A stretch of DNA of 35,192 bases from Oscillospiraceae bacterium UBA4632 (GCA_002405995.1 DHMW01000052.1:1-35192), one strand, 5' to 3'. Counted from the first letter of the stretch, positions 14,656 to 23,216 are shown. Notes: generated by a model from the sequence alone, not told the origin. Numbers and translations are program-made.

Positions 14656-15312
14656 GTGAATACCTTTCAGGACCTTGTCCGGTCGATCGACTGGACCGCG
14701 CTGACCGATGCGCTTTTGCGCGTGCTCGGCGTCTTTTTATGTCTGACGGTGCACGAGACCTGCCACGGCCTCGCCGCCTATGCCCTCGGGGATCCGACGG
14801 CGAAGCGGGCGCACCGCCTCAGCCTTAACCCTCTGCACCATATCGACTGGTTCGGCTTTGCGGCGATGCTGCTGGTCGGCTTCGGCTGGGCGAAGCCCGT
14901 GCCGGTGGATATGCGCTATTTCAAAAAGCCCCGGCAGGGCATGGCGCTCACGGCGCTGGCGGGTCCGCTCTCTAACCTTCTGCTTTCCGTCCTGCTGCTG
15001 CTTGGCGTGCGCCTTGTGCTTGACTGTTATACGGACACGGCGCTCTGCCGCGGCGCGCTCGATTTTCTGATGATGACGGCGTATATGAGCGTGGGGTTGG
15101 GCCTGTTCAACCTCATTCCCATCTCTCCGCTCGACGGGTCGAAGGTGATCTTCGCCTTTTTGCCGGACCGTGCGTATATGACGCTGATGCGTTATGAAAA
15201 ATTCGGGATGCCCGTGCTGCTCGTGCTGGTCTGGCTCGGCGTGGGCGACCGTTTTCTCAGCGCGGCGATCTACCGTGTTTTCATGCTTTTTGCCGATTGG
15301 ATCGTGAGATAA
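14656..15312 (+). CDS. site-2 protease family (M50) membrane metalloprotease, YwhC-like
   Basis: A 218-residue intramembrane zinc protease. The HExxH motif is HETCH (33-37) inside the first membrane helix, and the third ligand region is NLIPISPLDGSKV with Asp160. Other helices lie at about 69-82, 100-118, 130-150 and 180-200. No PDZ domain is present, as in the small YwhC-like group. Translation appears to start at a GTG (14656) with GGAG upstream. The gene usually stands directly before scpA-scpB in Firmicutes, as here. The substrate is unknown. Confidence 0.9.
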   Translation: MNTFQDLVRSIDWTALTDALLRVLGVFLCLTVHETCHGLAAYALGDPTAKRAHRLSLNPLHHIDWFGFAAMLLVGFGWAKPVPVDMRYFKKPRQGMALTALAGPLSNLLLSVLLLLGVRLVLDCYTDTALCRGALDFLMMTAYMSVGLGLFNLIPISPLDGSKVIFAFLPDRAYMTLMRYEKFGMPVLLVLVWLGVGDRFLSAAIYRVFMLFADWIVR

Positions 15313-15315
15313 CAT

Positions 15316-16104
15316 ATGATGGACAATCCTGTTTTCAAGCTCGAGAGCGTGGTCCGCGAGCGCAATGCCGAGGCGCTTCAGGACTTTGAAGGTCCGCTCG
15401 ACCTGATCCTCTTTCTGCTTTCCAAAAACAAAATAGAGATCCAGGATATCCCCATTGCGCTCATTCTGGATCAGTACCTTGCGTATCTCGAGCGGCGCAA
15501 GCAGCTCGATCTCGAGGTCGCAAGCGAGTTCATCACCATGGCGGCGCATCTGATGTACATCAAAACGCGGATGCTGCTCTCGCTTGAGGATGAGCAGGCG
15601 CAGAGCGAGATGGACGAGCTGATCGCCTCGCTCAAGGAGCGGGCACAGAAGGACACCTACCTTCGCATCAAGACGCTGACAGAAACGCTCGGTCCCATGA
15701 GCGAGTTCGGCCGCAGCATCATGACGCGCCCGAGCGAGCCGATGCAGCACGGAAAGATCTACGAATACGACCATGAAAAGGCGGAGCTTGTGCTCGCCAT
15801 GCAGGCAATGCTCGATCGCGGTGAAAAGCTTTCTGCTCCGCCGGGCGCGGCGCTGAGCGAGATCGTCCGCCGCGAGCCGTATCCCGTCAAGGGCAAGGCG
15901 GAGGAGATCCTGCGCCGGCTGAGGGAGTTCGGCATGACGCGCTTCCGCTTGCTCTTCCGCGGCAGCCGCAGCCGCAGCGAGATCGTGGCGACCTTTATCG
16001 CCGTGCTCGAGCTTTGCCGCGAAAAGGCCATCCACCTTGCCGGCTCCGATACGGACTGCACCGTGGAATGCGAGAAAAACGCGCCGCAAACCATTGATTT
16101 GTGA
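15316..16104 (+). CDS. scpA: segregation and condensation protein A (ScpA)
   Basis: Kleisin subunit of the Smc-ScpAB condensin that organises the chromosome. The 262-residue product has the N-terminal pattern FEGPLDLILFLLSKNKIEIQDIPI (about 23-46) and EFITMAAHLMYIKTRMLL (about 74-91) that bind the Smc neck, an acidic middle, and the C-terminal winged-helix with FLAVLELCREK-like sequence (FIAVLELCREKAI). It starts 3 bases after the protease stop with little ribosome-binding sequence, suggesting translational coupling. Confidence 0.95.
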   Translation: MMDNPVFKLESVVRERNAEALQDFEGPLDLILFLLSKNKIEIQDIPIALILDQYLAYLERRKQLDLEVASEFITMAAHLMYIKTRMLLSLEDEQAQSEMDELIASLKERAQKDTYLRIKTLTETLGPMSEFGRSIMTRPSEPMQHGKIYEYDHEKAELVLAMQAMLDRGEKLSAPPGAALSEIVRREPYPVKGKAEEILRRLREFGMTRFRLLFRGSRSRSEIVATFIAVLELCREKAIHLAGSDTDCTVECEKNAPQTIDL

Positions 16105-16114
16105 GGAATTGCCC

Positions 16115-16738
16115 ATGTCTCTTGAAACCTTGGATCTGCACGAGCTGGAGGCGGCGATGGAGGGTATCCTCTTTGCCAGCGGCGAGCCGCTCGGGATCGA
16201 CCGCATCTGCCTTGCCCTGGAGCTGGACCGCCCCACGGCGGAGCAGGTGCTGCAAAAGCTCGGCGACTACTACGCCTATGAGCGCCGCGGCATCCGCCTT
16301 GTGCGCATGGAGGACAGCTATCAGCTCTGCTCTGCGCCGGACTATGCGGACGTGATCCGCAAGGCGTTTGAGATCCGCAAGACCGCCAAGCTCTCCCAGC
16401 CTGCGCTGGAGGTTCTGACGATCGTTGCCTACTACCAGCCCACGACCCGCGCCTACGTCGATCAGGTGCGCGGGGTAGACAGCTCGTACACGATGGGGCT
16501 TCTCTCTGAGCGCGGGCTGATCGAAGAATGCGGGCGGCTTCAGGTGCCGGGACGGCCGCACCTGTACCGCACGACGAAGAAATTCCTGCGTGATTTCCAC
16601 CTCGGCTCTCTCGACGAGCTGCCTGAGATGCCGGGACTTGAGGCAGACGGTCAGCTCCGTATGGGCGAGGACGGCACGATTCTTGACCCCGGCGCGCTCG
16701 CGCCGGAGGACAGGGAAGCGGACCGCGCAGAGGGATGA
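16115..16738 (+). CDS. scpB: segregation and condensation protein B (ScpB)
   Basis: Partner of ScpA in the Smc complex, 207 residues, two winged-helix domains. Visible motifs are LEAAMEGILFASGEPLGIDRI (about 11-31), LSQPALEVLTIVAYYQPTTRAYVDQVRGVDS (about 92-122) and GRPHLYRTTKKFLRDFHLGSLDELPE (about 148-173). The ATG at 16115 follows GAGGAA; the frame is open further upstream but within scpA. The acidic C-terminal tail (from about 185) is poorly conserved. Confidence 0.96.
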   Translation: MSLETLDLHELEAAMEGILFASGEPLGIDRICLALELDRPTAEQVLQKLGDYYAYERRGIRLVRMEDSYQLCSAPDYADVIRKAFEIRKTAKLSQPALEVLTIVAYYQPTTRAYVDQVRGVDSSYTMGLLSERGLIEECGRLQVPGRPHLYRTTKKFLRDFHLGSLDELPEMPGLEADGQLRMGEDGTILDPGALAPEDREADRAEG

Positions 16739-16767
16739 CGCGGAACGATTGACAGGGAGGTGGTCGC

Positions 16768-17466
16768 TTGACAGCGCTGAAGGTGATCGGGATCATTCTG
16801 CTGATCCTGCTTTTCCTTGCGCTCATCCGCGTGGGGGCCGAGGTGCGCTTCGGGGATGAGCCCGTCATAAAGCTGCGCGTCGGGCCGTTCCGCAAGGCGC
16901 TCGCGCTCGGAAAGTCTGCGCCGCCGAAGAAAAAAAAGGGAAAAAAGCAGACGGACGAGGCGGCAGAGAAAGCGCCCGGGAAGAAACGCTCCCTGCCAAA
17001 GCCGGCCTTCCGTGAGCTGACGGATCTGGCGTCCACAGCCTTTTCTGCGCTGGGTGCGATGCTGCACGCCGTCTGCCGCCGCCTGCGCATCGACCCGCTG
17101 GAAATATTCGTCACCTTCGGCGGGACCGATCCTGCGGACACCGCGCAGACCTACGGCTATGCCAGCGCTGCGATGTGGGCGCTGATGCCGCGCGCGGAGG
17201 AGCTGTTCTGCATTCCGAACCCTTCGCTGCACCTGCGCATGGATTACGGCGCGGATAAAACGCGCGTGGAGGGAACGCTCGGGCTGAGCTTCCGCGTCGG
17301 CGACCTTTTCGCTGTCGTATTCGCGCTTGCCATCCCGCTGCTGAAGTGGTTCCTGCGCTTTAAGAGGGCACATGCGCACGATGCGCCGCCCCCGCGCGGG
17401 GGCGCGGACGCCGCAGCCGGTCCGGCAGCGCAGGAGAACGAACATACAGAAAAACTGTCAGCATAG
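16768..17466 (+). CDS. DUF2953 family membrane protein (YtfI-like)
   Basis: A 232-residue protein with an N-terminal membrane helix (about 5-22), a Lys-rich segment (PPKKKKGKKQTDE, about 52-65), a conserved core with LEIFVTFGGTDPADTAQTYGYASAAMWAL (about 112-140) and a second hydrophobic segment near 188-202. It matches DUF2953, whose Bacillus member YtfI is encoded next to YtfJ, as here. The C-terminal tail is low-complexity (Ala/Gly/Pro/Asp). Translation probably starts at a TTG (16768) behind AGGGAGGTGG. Likely role in sporulation by association with GerW; not proven. Confidence 0.85.
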   Translation: MTALKVIGIILLILLFLALIRVGAEVRFGDEPVIKLRVGPFRKALALGKSAPPKKKKGKKQTDEAAEKAPGKKRSLPKPAFRELTDLASTAFSALGAMLHAVCRRLRIDPLEIFVTFGGTDPADTAQTYGYASAAMWALMPRAEELFCIPNPSLHLRMDYGADKTRVEGTLGLSFRVGDLFAVVFALAIPLLKWFLRFKRAHAHDAPPPRGGADAAAGPAAQENEHTEKLSA

Positions 17467-17485
17467 AAGAGAAAGGAAGAACACC

Positions 17486-17881
17486 ATGGAAAATCTTGAA
17501 AAGAAAGCCCCCCTGAATGACCTGATGGATACGGCGATGGGCAAGATCCGCGAGATGGTAGATTCCAACTCCATCATCGGCGAGCCGATCACCACGCCGG
17601 ACGGCGTGACCGTTATTCCCATCTCCCGCGTCAGCTTTGGCTTCGGCGCCGGCGGCGGAGATTACGGCACGGCGAAAAACAATTTCGGCGGCGGCGCCGG
17701 CGCTGCCGTCAAGGTCGATCCGGTTGCATTCCTGATCGTCAAGGACGGCGTCACGCGCGTGATGCCGGTTGCCGTTCCCGCGGTCGCCACGGTCGATCGC
17801 GTGCTTGACCTCGTTCCCGAGGTGATGGACCGCGTGGAAAATTTCATCAATAAGAAAAAGGAAGAGAAAGAAATCTACTGA
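17486..17881 (+). CDS. ytfJ: GerW family sporulation protein (YtfJ)
   Basis: A 131-residue GerW/YtfJ protein. The central region VIPISRVSFGFGAGGGDYG (about 46-64) and the Gly-rich FGGGAGAAVKVDPVAFLIV are family signatures, and the N-terminus LNDLMDTAMGKIREMVDSNSIIGEPI fits too. In Bacillus YtfJ is a forespore protein needed for germination in response to L-alanine. The start at 17486 follows AAAGGAAG. It is 19 bases after the DUF2953 gene and 42 bases before the carboxypeptidase. Confidence 0.93.
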   Translation: MENLEKKAPLNDLMDTAMGKIREMVDSNSIIGEPITTPDGVTVIPISRVSFGFGAGGGDYGTAKNNFGGGAGAAVKVDPVAFLIVKDGVTRVMPVAVPAVATVDRVLDLVPEVMDRVENFINKKKEEKEIY

Positions 17882-17895
17882 TCCTGGGCATAATA
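17866..17895 (+). promoter_or_regulatory. possible forespore sigma-G/F-type promoter before the D,D-carboxypeptidase gene
   Basis: GAAAG (17866-17870), 18 bases, CATAATA (17889-17895), compared with the Bacillus sigma-G consensus GHATR-N18-CATNHTA: 4 of 5 and full match. It lies at the end of ytfJ. Chance matches to such short elements are common, so confidence is low. Confidence 0.3.
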
Positions 17896-17923
17896 GGAGC
17901 ATTCTTGCCTGAGGAGTGATCCT

Positions 17924-19045
17924 ATGCCGCGTGCCGCCCGCCGGATATTGTCAGTTTTCCTTGCCTTGCTTTGCGTGACAGGCGATATTGCTTGTCACGC
18001 TTCCGCGCCGGAGACCTCCGCCGCCGCCTTCGTCCTGCTGGATGCGGACAGCGGGCGGGTGCTGTTGTCGCGCGCTGAAGGGCAGGAGCGCAGCATTGCC
18101 AGCACCACAAAGCTCATGACCTGCCTTGTTGCGCTGGAGCACAGCGCGCTGACAGACCGCGTCACGGTCAAAAGAGAGCATCTGCGTGAAGGCTCGTCGA
18201 TGTATCTCGCCGAGGGCGAAGTGCTGACGATGGAGGAGCTGCTCTACGGGCTGATGCTGCCATCCGGCAACGACGCGGCAGAGTGCATCGCCGCCCACTG
18301 CGGCGGCAGCGGCGGCAGCGCACAGTTTGTCGCCTGGATGAACGAAAAGGCGGCTGCGCTCGGCATGACGCACACCTCATTCCGGAATCCAAGCGGACTG
18401 GACGAGCAGGGGCATCACTCCTGCGCGCTCGACATGGCGCGCCTTGCGGCCTTCGCCATGCAGAATCCGACGTTCGCGCGCATCGTTTCTACGCGCACGG
18501 CAAGCGTCGGCTCGCGCACGATGGTCAACCACAACAAGCTGCTCGCCTCCTACTCCGGCTGCATTGGAGGCAAAACAGGCTATACCGGCGACGCTGGACG
18601 CACGCTCGTCACCTGTGCCGAGCAGGACGGGCTGCGCCTTATTGCCGTCACGCTCTGCGACGGCAGCGACTGGGACGACCACGCCGCGCTTTATGACTAC
18701 GGCTTCGCCGCCTACCACCGCGCCTGCGGCGCGAAGGCGGGCGCGCAGTACGGTACGGTAACGGCGGGCGGCAGCTCCGTTCCCGCCGTCGCGGCGGAGG
18801 ATTTCGCCTATCCGCTCGCTGAGGGCGAGTCGCTCACCACGCGCGCAGAGCTGCCGCATACCGTCACCGCACCGCTGCAAAAGGGACAAAGGCTCGGTGA
18901 GCTTGCAATCCTTTGCAGCGGACAGGAGGTCGGGCGCGTTGCGCTCATAAGCGCCCGCGCCGCTCAGGCGAAGGAGGAGGGGGCGCAGCGCCCGGAAAAA
19001 AACAGAACGCTTGCGGAAAGGCTCTGGGACCTGCTTTCCGCATAA
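17924..19045 (+). CDS. D-alanyl-D-alanine carboxypeptidase, S11 family (DacB/DacF-like)
   Basis: Secreted or membrane-bound penicillin-binding protein that trims D-Ala from peptidoglycan pentapeptides. The 373-residue product has a signal peptide (about 1-26), then the S11 motifs Ser60-Thr-Thr-Lys63, Ser114-Gly-Asn116 and Lys217-Thr-Gly219. The C-terminal region (about 270-350) is the usual beta-rich domain, and a Glu/Arg-rich amphipathic tail follows. In Bacillus a dacB gene lies close to scpAB with spmA, spmB and rluB; here it is between ytfJ and rluB and spmAB are absent, so a role in the spore cortex is plausible. The in-frame start at 17924 follows TGAGGAG. Confidence 0.93.
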   Translation: MPRAARRILSVFLALLCVTGDIACHASAPETSAAAFVLLDADSGRVLLSRAEGQERSIASTTKLMTCLVALEHSALTDRVTVKREHLREGSSMYLAEGEVLTMEELLYGLMLPSGNDAAECIAAHCGGSGGSAQFVAWMNEKAAALGMTHTSFRNPSGLDEQGHHSCALDMARLAAFAMQNPTFARIVSTRTASVGSRTMVNHNKLLASYSGCIGGKTGYTGDAGRTLVTCAEQDGLRLIAVTLCDGSDWDDHAALYDYGFAAYHRACGAKAGAQYGTVTAGGSSVPAVAAEDFAYPLAEGESLTTRAELPHTVTAPLQKGQRLGELAILCSGQEVGRVALISARAAQAKEEGAQRPEKNRTLAERLWDLLSA

Positions 19046-19058
19046 GGAGGGGAGCGCC

Positions 19059-19760
19059 CTGGCGCAGGAACGAATACAGAAGCTGATCGCCGAGGCCGGG
19101 CTGTGCTCCCGCCGCACGGCGGAGCAGTGGATCGCCGAAGGGCGCGTGTGCGTGAACGGCGCCAGGGCGCTGCTCGGGCAGCGGGCGGAGCCGCAGGAGA
19201 TCACGGTGGATGGCGTACCGCTCGCAGCGGGCGGTGAAAAGCGCTATCTGATGCTCAACAAGCCGCGCGGCTATGTCTGCACGCTCTCCGACGAAAAGGG
19301 CAGGCCCACCGTCGCGCAGCTCGTCGCGGATTGCGGCGCGCGCGTCTATCCGGTCGGGCGGCTGGACCTTGACTCCGAGGGGCTGCTGCTGCTGACGAAC
19401 GACGGCGCTTGGATGCAGCGCCTGCTCCATCCGCGCTATGAGATCGACAAGACCTATCAGGTTTCCGTTGCGGGCGCGGTGGAGGGCTGCGAAAAGCGGC
19501 TCGCCGCGCTGACAGCGCTGGACGGAGAGCCCATTCGCCCGGCGCGCGTGCACGTGCTGCGCCGCGGGAAGGACACGGCGCTGCTCTCCGTCACCATCCA
19601 CGAGGGGAAGAACCGGCAGATCCGGCGCATGTGCGCCGCCTGCTCGCTGCACGTCAAGCGGCTGCGGCGCGTGGCGGAGCATACGCTTGCGCTCGGCAGC
19701 CTGCCGGAGGGCGCGTGGCGCGATCTTACGCCGCAGGAGCTTGCGGCGATGACAGAATAA
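19059..19760 (+). CDS. rluB: 23S rRNA pseudouridine synthase, RluB family
   Basis: Makes pseudouridine in 23S rRNA. The 233-residue product has an S4 RNA-binding domain (about 3-60, RIQKLIAEAGLCSRRTAEQWI) and the RsuA/RluB catalytic domain with GRLDLDSEGLLLLTND (catalytic Asp103) and a final GKNRQIRRMCAA. The best start is an unusual CTG at 19059: AAGGAGGGG sits 6 bases upstream and the resulting N-terminus (MAQERIQKLIAEAG if initiated with Met) is exactly that of the family. The only other candidate is a TTG at 19011, which would add 16 unrelated residues and lies inside the preceding gene. Confidence 0.93.
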   Translation: MAQERIQKLIAEAGLCSRRTAEQWIAEGRVCVNGARALLGQRAEPQEITVDGVPLAAGGEKRYLMLNKPRGYVCTLSDEKGRPTVAQLVADCGARVYPVGRLDLDSEGLLLLTNDGAWMQRLLHPRYEIDKTYQVSVAGAVEGCEKRLAALTALDGEPIRPARVHVLRRGKDTALLSVTIHEGKNRQIRRMCAACSLHVKRLRRVAEHTLALGSLPEGAWRDLTPQELAAMTE

Positions 19761-19789
19761 AAACGAAGAGAAGAATAGAAGGCGGCAGT

Positions 19790-20653
19790 ATGACGAAAAA
19801 CATTCTACATAATATCGAAAAGAATATGAGCAGCTTCTCCAAGGGACAGAAGCTTATTGCGCGGTTTATTCTGGAAAACTACGACAAGGCGGCGTTCATG
19901 ACGGCAAGCAAGCTTGGCAAGACCGTACAGGTCAGCGAGTCCACCGTCGTGCGCTTTGCGACCCAGCTCGGCTACGAGGGCTATCCCAGCATGCAGCGCG
20001 CGCTGCAGGAGATGATCCGCGGCAAGCTGACGAGCATCCAGCGCATTCAGGCATCCGACGGCGAGCTTGCCGGCTCCGACCTGATGACAAATGTTCTCCA
20101 GCGCGATATGGAAAAGATCCGCATGGCAATCGACCAGACCGAGGGCGCGGAGTTCGAGCATGTGGTCGATACGATCATCAGTGCCAGAAAGATATACATC
20201 GTCGGTTTCCGCTCCTCCTCGTTCCTCGCAGGATATCTTAACTTCTATTTCCGCCTGATCTTTGATAATGTCGTGCAGGTGCAGGGCGGCGCAGCCGGCA
20301 CGTTCGACCAGCTCTTCCGCGTTTCTCCGGGCGATGTCGTCATCGGCATCTGCTTCCCGCGCTACAGTGAGCTGGCGCTCAAGACCATCCACTTTGCCAG
20401 GGATCGCGGCGCGACCATCGTCGGCGTGACCGACAGCGAGATGTCGCCCATCAACCAGATGTCCTCCTGCTCGCTGCTCGTGCGCAACGAGATGATCTCG
20501 TTTGTGGATTCGCTCGCCGCGCCCATGAGTATGCTCAACGCGCTCATTCTTGCCGTTGCGAACAAGAAGGGGGCGGACATTGCCTCCACCTTCTCGGAGC
20601 TGGAGCATGTGTGGGAGCGCTTCGGTATTTTCGGAAAGGTTGAGGATGAATAA
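19790..20653 (+). CDS. MurR/RpiR family transcriptional regulator
   Basis: A 287-residue regulator with an N-terminal HTH domain (about 1-77; SKLGKTVQVSESTVVRFATQLGYEGYPSMQRAL) and a SIS sugar-phosphate-binding domain (about 125-260; IYIVGFRSSSFLAGYLNF, GDVVIGICFPRYSELALKTIHFARDRGATIVGVTDS). The family usually controls sugar or amino-sugar genes, but none lies nearby; the neighbours are rluB, a flavoprotein and cmk. The ATG at 19790 follows GAAGG. Its stop overlaps the next start (ATGAATAA), so the pair is co-transcribed. Confidence 0.93.
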   Translation: MTKNILHNIEKNMSSFSKGQKLIARFILENYDKAAFMTASKLGKTVQVSESTVVRFATQLGYEGYPSMQRALQEMIRGKLTSIQRIQASDGELAGSDLMTNVLQRDMEKIRMAIDQTEGAEFEHVVDTIISARKIYIVGFRSSSFLAGYLNFYFRLIFDNVVQVQGGAAGTFDQLFRVSPGDVVIGICFPRYSELALKTIHFARDRGATIVGVTDSEMSPINQMSSCSLLVRNEMISFVDSLAAPMSMLNALILAVANKKGADIASTFSELEHVWERFGIFGKVEDE

Positions 20654-21881
20654 GCCGCTTGTCGTCATCGGCGGGGGAGCCGCCGGCATGATGGCCGCCA
20701 TCTGCGCCGCGCGGGCAGGGGCGGGCGTGACGCTGCTCGAGCCGAACGAAAGGCTCGGCAAAAAGGTCAACATCACGGGGAAGGGGCGCTGCAACGTCAC
20801 GAACGACAGCAGCTGCGAGGAACTGCTCGCCCACGTGCCGCAGAACCCTCGCTTTCTCTACTCCGCGTTTTCCCGCTTTGATGGGCGGGATGTCATCGCC
20901 TTTTTCGAGCAGCTCGGCGTACCGCTTAAGGTCGAGCGCGGGCGGCGCGTGTTTCCGGTGTCTGACCGTTCCTTTGACATCACCGCCGCGCTCGAGCGTG
21001 AGCTCCGGCGGCTGCAGGTCCGGCTCGTGCGTGACCGTGCGCTTGAGGTAATGGTGCAGGATGGCTCTGTCTGCGCCGTGCGCGGGGAGAAGGAGAGCTA
21101 CCCTGCCGCCGCCGCGGTGCTTTCGACCGGCGGAGTGTCCTATCCGCTGACCGGTTCCACCGGCGACGGCTTCCGTATGGCGCAGGCACTCGGCCACACC
21201 GTCACGCCGCTGCGCGGCTCGCTCGTCCCGCTGCGCGCAGACGGCTGCGCGGCGCTGCAGGGACTGAGCCTGCGCAACGTAGGGCTGACGGTCCTGGAAA
21301 ACGGCAAAAGGATCCATTCGGACTTCGGCGAGCTGATCTTCACGCACTTCGGCGTGAGCGGTCCGCTCGTCCTTTCGGCGAGCGCGCATATGCGGCATTT
21401 TGGCAAAAAGCAGTACCGCCTTGCGATCGACCTCAAGCCCGCGCTCGACGAAAAGGCGCTCGACCGGCGTCTGCTGTCGGACTTTGAAAAGCATCCCAAC
21501 GGCGATTACCGCAATGTGCTCGGCGCGCTCCTGCCGCAGAAGCTGATCGACCCCTTTGTCGATCGCTCCGGCATCCCGCCGCACGAAAAGGTCCACGATA
21601 TCACGCGCGTCCAGCGCGAGGCCATCCGCACGCTGCTCAAATGCTGGACGGTCGATATCGCCGCGCCGATGCCGGCGGAGAATGCGATCATCACCTCCGG
21701 CGGCGTCAAGGTGGGAGAGATCGACCCGAAAACCATGGCGTCAAAGAGGGTAGGCGGGCTGTATTTTGCCGGTGAGATCATCGATGTGGACGCCTACACG
21801 GGCGGATTCAACCTCCAGATCGCCTGGGCGACCGGCAAGGCCGCAGGGGAGGGTGCAGCCGCTTATTTGCAGCAAGAATAA
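20646..21881 (+). CDS. NAD(P)/FAD-dependent oxidoreductase, HI0933/YhiN family
   Basis: A 411-residue flavoprotein. It has the dinucleotide-binding motif VIGGGAAGMMAA (residues 7-18), LLEPNERLGKKVNITGKGRCNVTN (about 30-54, the family signature), STGGVSYPLTGSTGDGF (about 159-175) and the final GLYFAGEIIDVDAYTGGFNLQIAWATGKAAG. Substrate is unknown; the family includes BaiN of Clostridium scindens, proposed to act on bile acids, but genomic context here gives no support for that. It starts within the end of the RpiR gene and is followed by cmk. Confidence 0.92.
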   Translation: MNKPLVVIGGGAAGMMAAICAARAGAGVTLLEPNERLGKKVNITGKGRCNVTNDSSCEELLAHVPQNPRFLYSAFSRFDGRDVIAFFEQLGVPLKVERGRRVFPVSDRSFDITAALERELRRLQVRLVRDRALEVMVQDGSVCAVRGEKESYPAAAAVLSTGGVSYPLTGSTGDGFRMAQALGHTVTPLRGSLVPLRADGCAALQGLSLRNVGLTVLENGKRIHSDFGELIFTHFGVSGPLVLSASAHMRHFGKKQYRLAIDLKPALDEKALDRRLLSDFEKHPNGDYRNVLGALLPQKLIDPFVDRSGIPPHEKVHDITRVQREAIRTLLKCWTVDIAAPMPAENAIITSGGVKVGEIDPKTMASKRVGGLYFAGEIIDVDAYTGGFNLQIAWATGKAAGEGAAAYLQQE

Positions 21882-21896
21882 AGTAATATCACTTTA
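21879..21896 (+). repeat. small palindrome between the flavoprotein gene and cmk
   Basis: TAAAGT (21879-21884) and ACTTTA (21891-21896) with a six-base spacer, beginning at the flavoprotein stop codon. It could form a weak hairpin before the cmk start. Function unknown. Confidence 0.3.
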
Positions 21897-21918
21897 CAGA
21901 AAAGATGACGAGGAAACG

Positions 21919-22596
21919 ATGAAAGAACGCTATTCCATTGCGATCGACGGTCCCAGCGGCGCGGGCAAGAGCACGCTTGCGCGCGCCATCGCCAAAGAGC
22001 TGGGCATTCTCTACGTGGATACCGGCGCGATCTACCGCACCATCGGCTATGCCGTCTTTGTCCGCGGGCTTGATCCGAAGAACGAACACGCGGTCGCGCC
22101 GCTGCTGCCGCAGCTCGCGGTCCGCATGAGCTACGGCGGCGACGGTTTACAGCATATGCAGCTCAACGGCGAGGATGTGACGGAAAAGATCCGCCTGCCG
22201 CAGATCTCCATGTATGCCTCCGACGTGTCGGCGATGCCGTCGGTGCGGTCCCGCCTTCTTGAGATGCAGCGCGATACCGCGCGCAGAAGCAGCGTCATCA
22301 TGGATGGGCGCGATATCGGCACCGTGGTGCTGCCGGATGCGGACGTGAAGATATACCTCACGGCGTCCGCGCAGGAGCGCGCCCGCCGCCGCTGTCTGGA
22401 GCTTGCCGGCCGCGGCACGCCGAAGCCCTATGAGGACGTGCTGCGCGAGATCAACGAGCGCGACGAACAGGATATGCACCGCGCGGCAGCTCCGCTGCGC
22501 TGCGCGGAGGACGCCGTGTGCGTGGATACCTCCGCGCTCGATTTTGACGCAAGCAGGGAAGCGCTGCTGCGCATCATTCGGGAGAGGCTACAATGA
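21919..22596 (+). CDS. cmk: cytidylate kinase (Cmk)
   Basis: Phosphorylates CMP and dCMP with ATP. The 225-residue product has the P-loop IDGPSGAGKST (9-19), YVDTGAIYRTIGY (about 34-46), the CMP-binding insert (about 95-125), and the lid region with MDGRDIGTVVLPDADVKIYLTASAQERARRR (about 131-161). The ATG at 21919 follows GAGGAAAC. In Clostridia the order cmk-plsC-ispH-rpsA is common and is present here with four-base overlaps (ATGA, GTGA). Confidence 0.97.
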   Translation: MKERYSIAIDGPSGAGKSTLARAIAKELGILYVDTGAIYRTIGYAVFVRGLDPKNEHAVAPLLPQLAVRMSYGGDGLQHMQLNGEDVTEKIRLPQISMYASDVSAMPSVRSRLLEMQRDTARRSSVIMDGRDIGTVVLPDADVKIYLTASAQERARRRCLELAGRGTPKPYEDVLREINERDEQDMHRAAAPLRCAEDAVCVDTSALDFDASREALLRIIRERLQ

Positions 22597-23216
22597 GGAT
22601 ACTGTATACCATCGCCTGGGTGCTCGGGCGCGCGCTGCTGTGGCTGTACCGCGTGGAGGTCCGCGGCGTAAAGGAGCTGCCGCAAAACAGCGTGCTGCTC
22701 TGCCCCAACCATGCCACCGATCTCGACCCCGTGCTCATCGCCCTGTGCCTGCCGCTGCATTACCGCATGCACTTTATGGCAAAGGCAGAGCTTTTTGAAA
22801 ATCCTGTGACCGGCTGGCTGCTGCGCTCGCTCGGCGCGTTTCCCGTCCAGCGCGACGGGAAGGACATCCAGTCCGTCAAGACCGCGATGCAAGTGCTCCA
22901 CAAGGGGGAGAATCTGCTGATCTTCCCCGAGGGTACGACTATCCGCGGCGGTGTGGGCTACCACGACGGGCTGCCCGCCCATGCCCACGCAGGCATCGCC
23001 ATGATCGGCGTCCGGACAGGCGCGGCGCTTGTGCCGGTTTTCTGCGACGGGCAGAAGAAAATGTTCCATAGGACGCGCATCTATTTCGGCGCGCCCTATG
23101 TGCCGGAGGTAACGGGCCGCCGCGGCACGTCGGAGGAGCTTCAGGCCATCGCCGACGAGATGCTGCGCAGGGCATACGCCCTTGGCGGCCAGCAGGTAGG
23201 GGGGAAGCCCCTGTGA
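22593..23216 (+). CDS. plsC: 1-acyl-sn-glycerol-3-phosphate acyltransferase (PlsC)
   Basis: Makes phosphatidic acid from lysophosphatidic acid at the membrane. The 207-residue product has an N-terminal hydrophobic helix (about 4-19), the catalytic H-x4-D motif in NHATDLD (His40, Asp45), the glycerophosphate-binding LLIFPEGTTIRGG (about 109-121) and VPVFCDG. ATGA overlap with cmk and GTGA overlap with ispH. Confidence 0.93.
   Translation: MRILYTIAWVLGRALLWLYRVEVRGVKELPQNSVLLCPNHATDLDPVLIALCLPLHYRMHFMAKAELFENPVTGWLLRSLGAFPVQRDGKDIQSVKTAMQVLHKGENLLIFPEGTTIRGGVGYHDGLPAHAHAGIAMIGVRTGAALVPVFCDGQKKMFHRTRIYFGAPYVPEVTGRRGTSEELQAIADEMLRRAYALGGQQVGGKPL

Noticed and set aside
14737..17141. Long minus-strand frames opposite the M50 protease, scpA, scpB and DUF2953
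   Set aside because: No ribosome-binding site or family match; the plus-strand genes are certain.
20646..21881. Assignment of the flavoprotein as a bile-acid enzyme (BaiN)
   Set aside because: The family is broad, and no other bile-acid gene lies nearby; only the family name is supportable.
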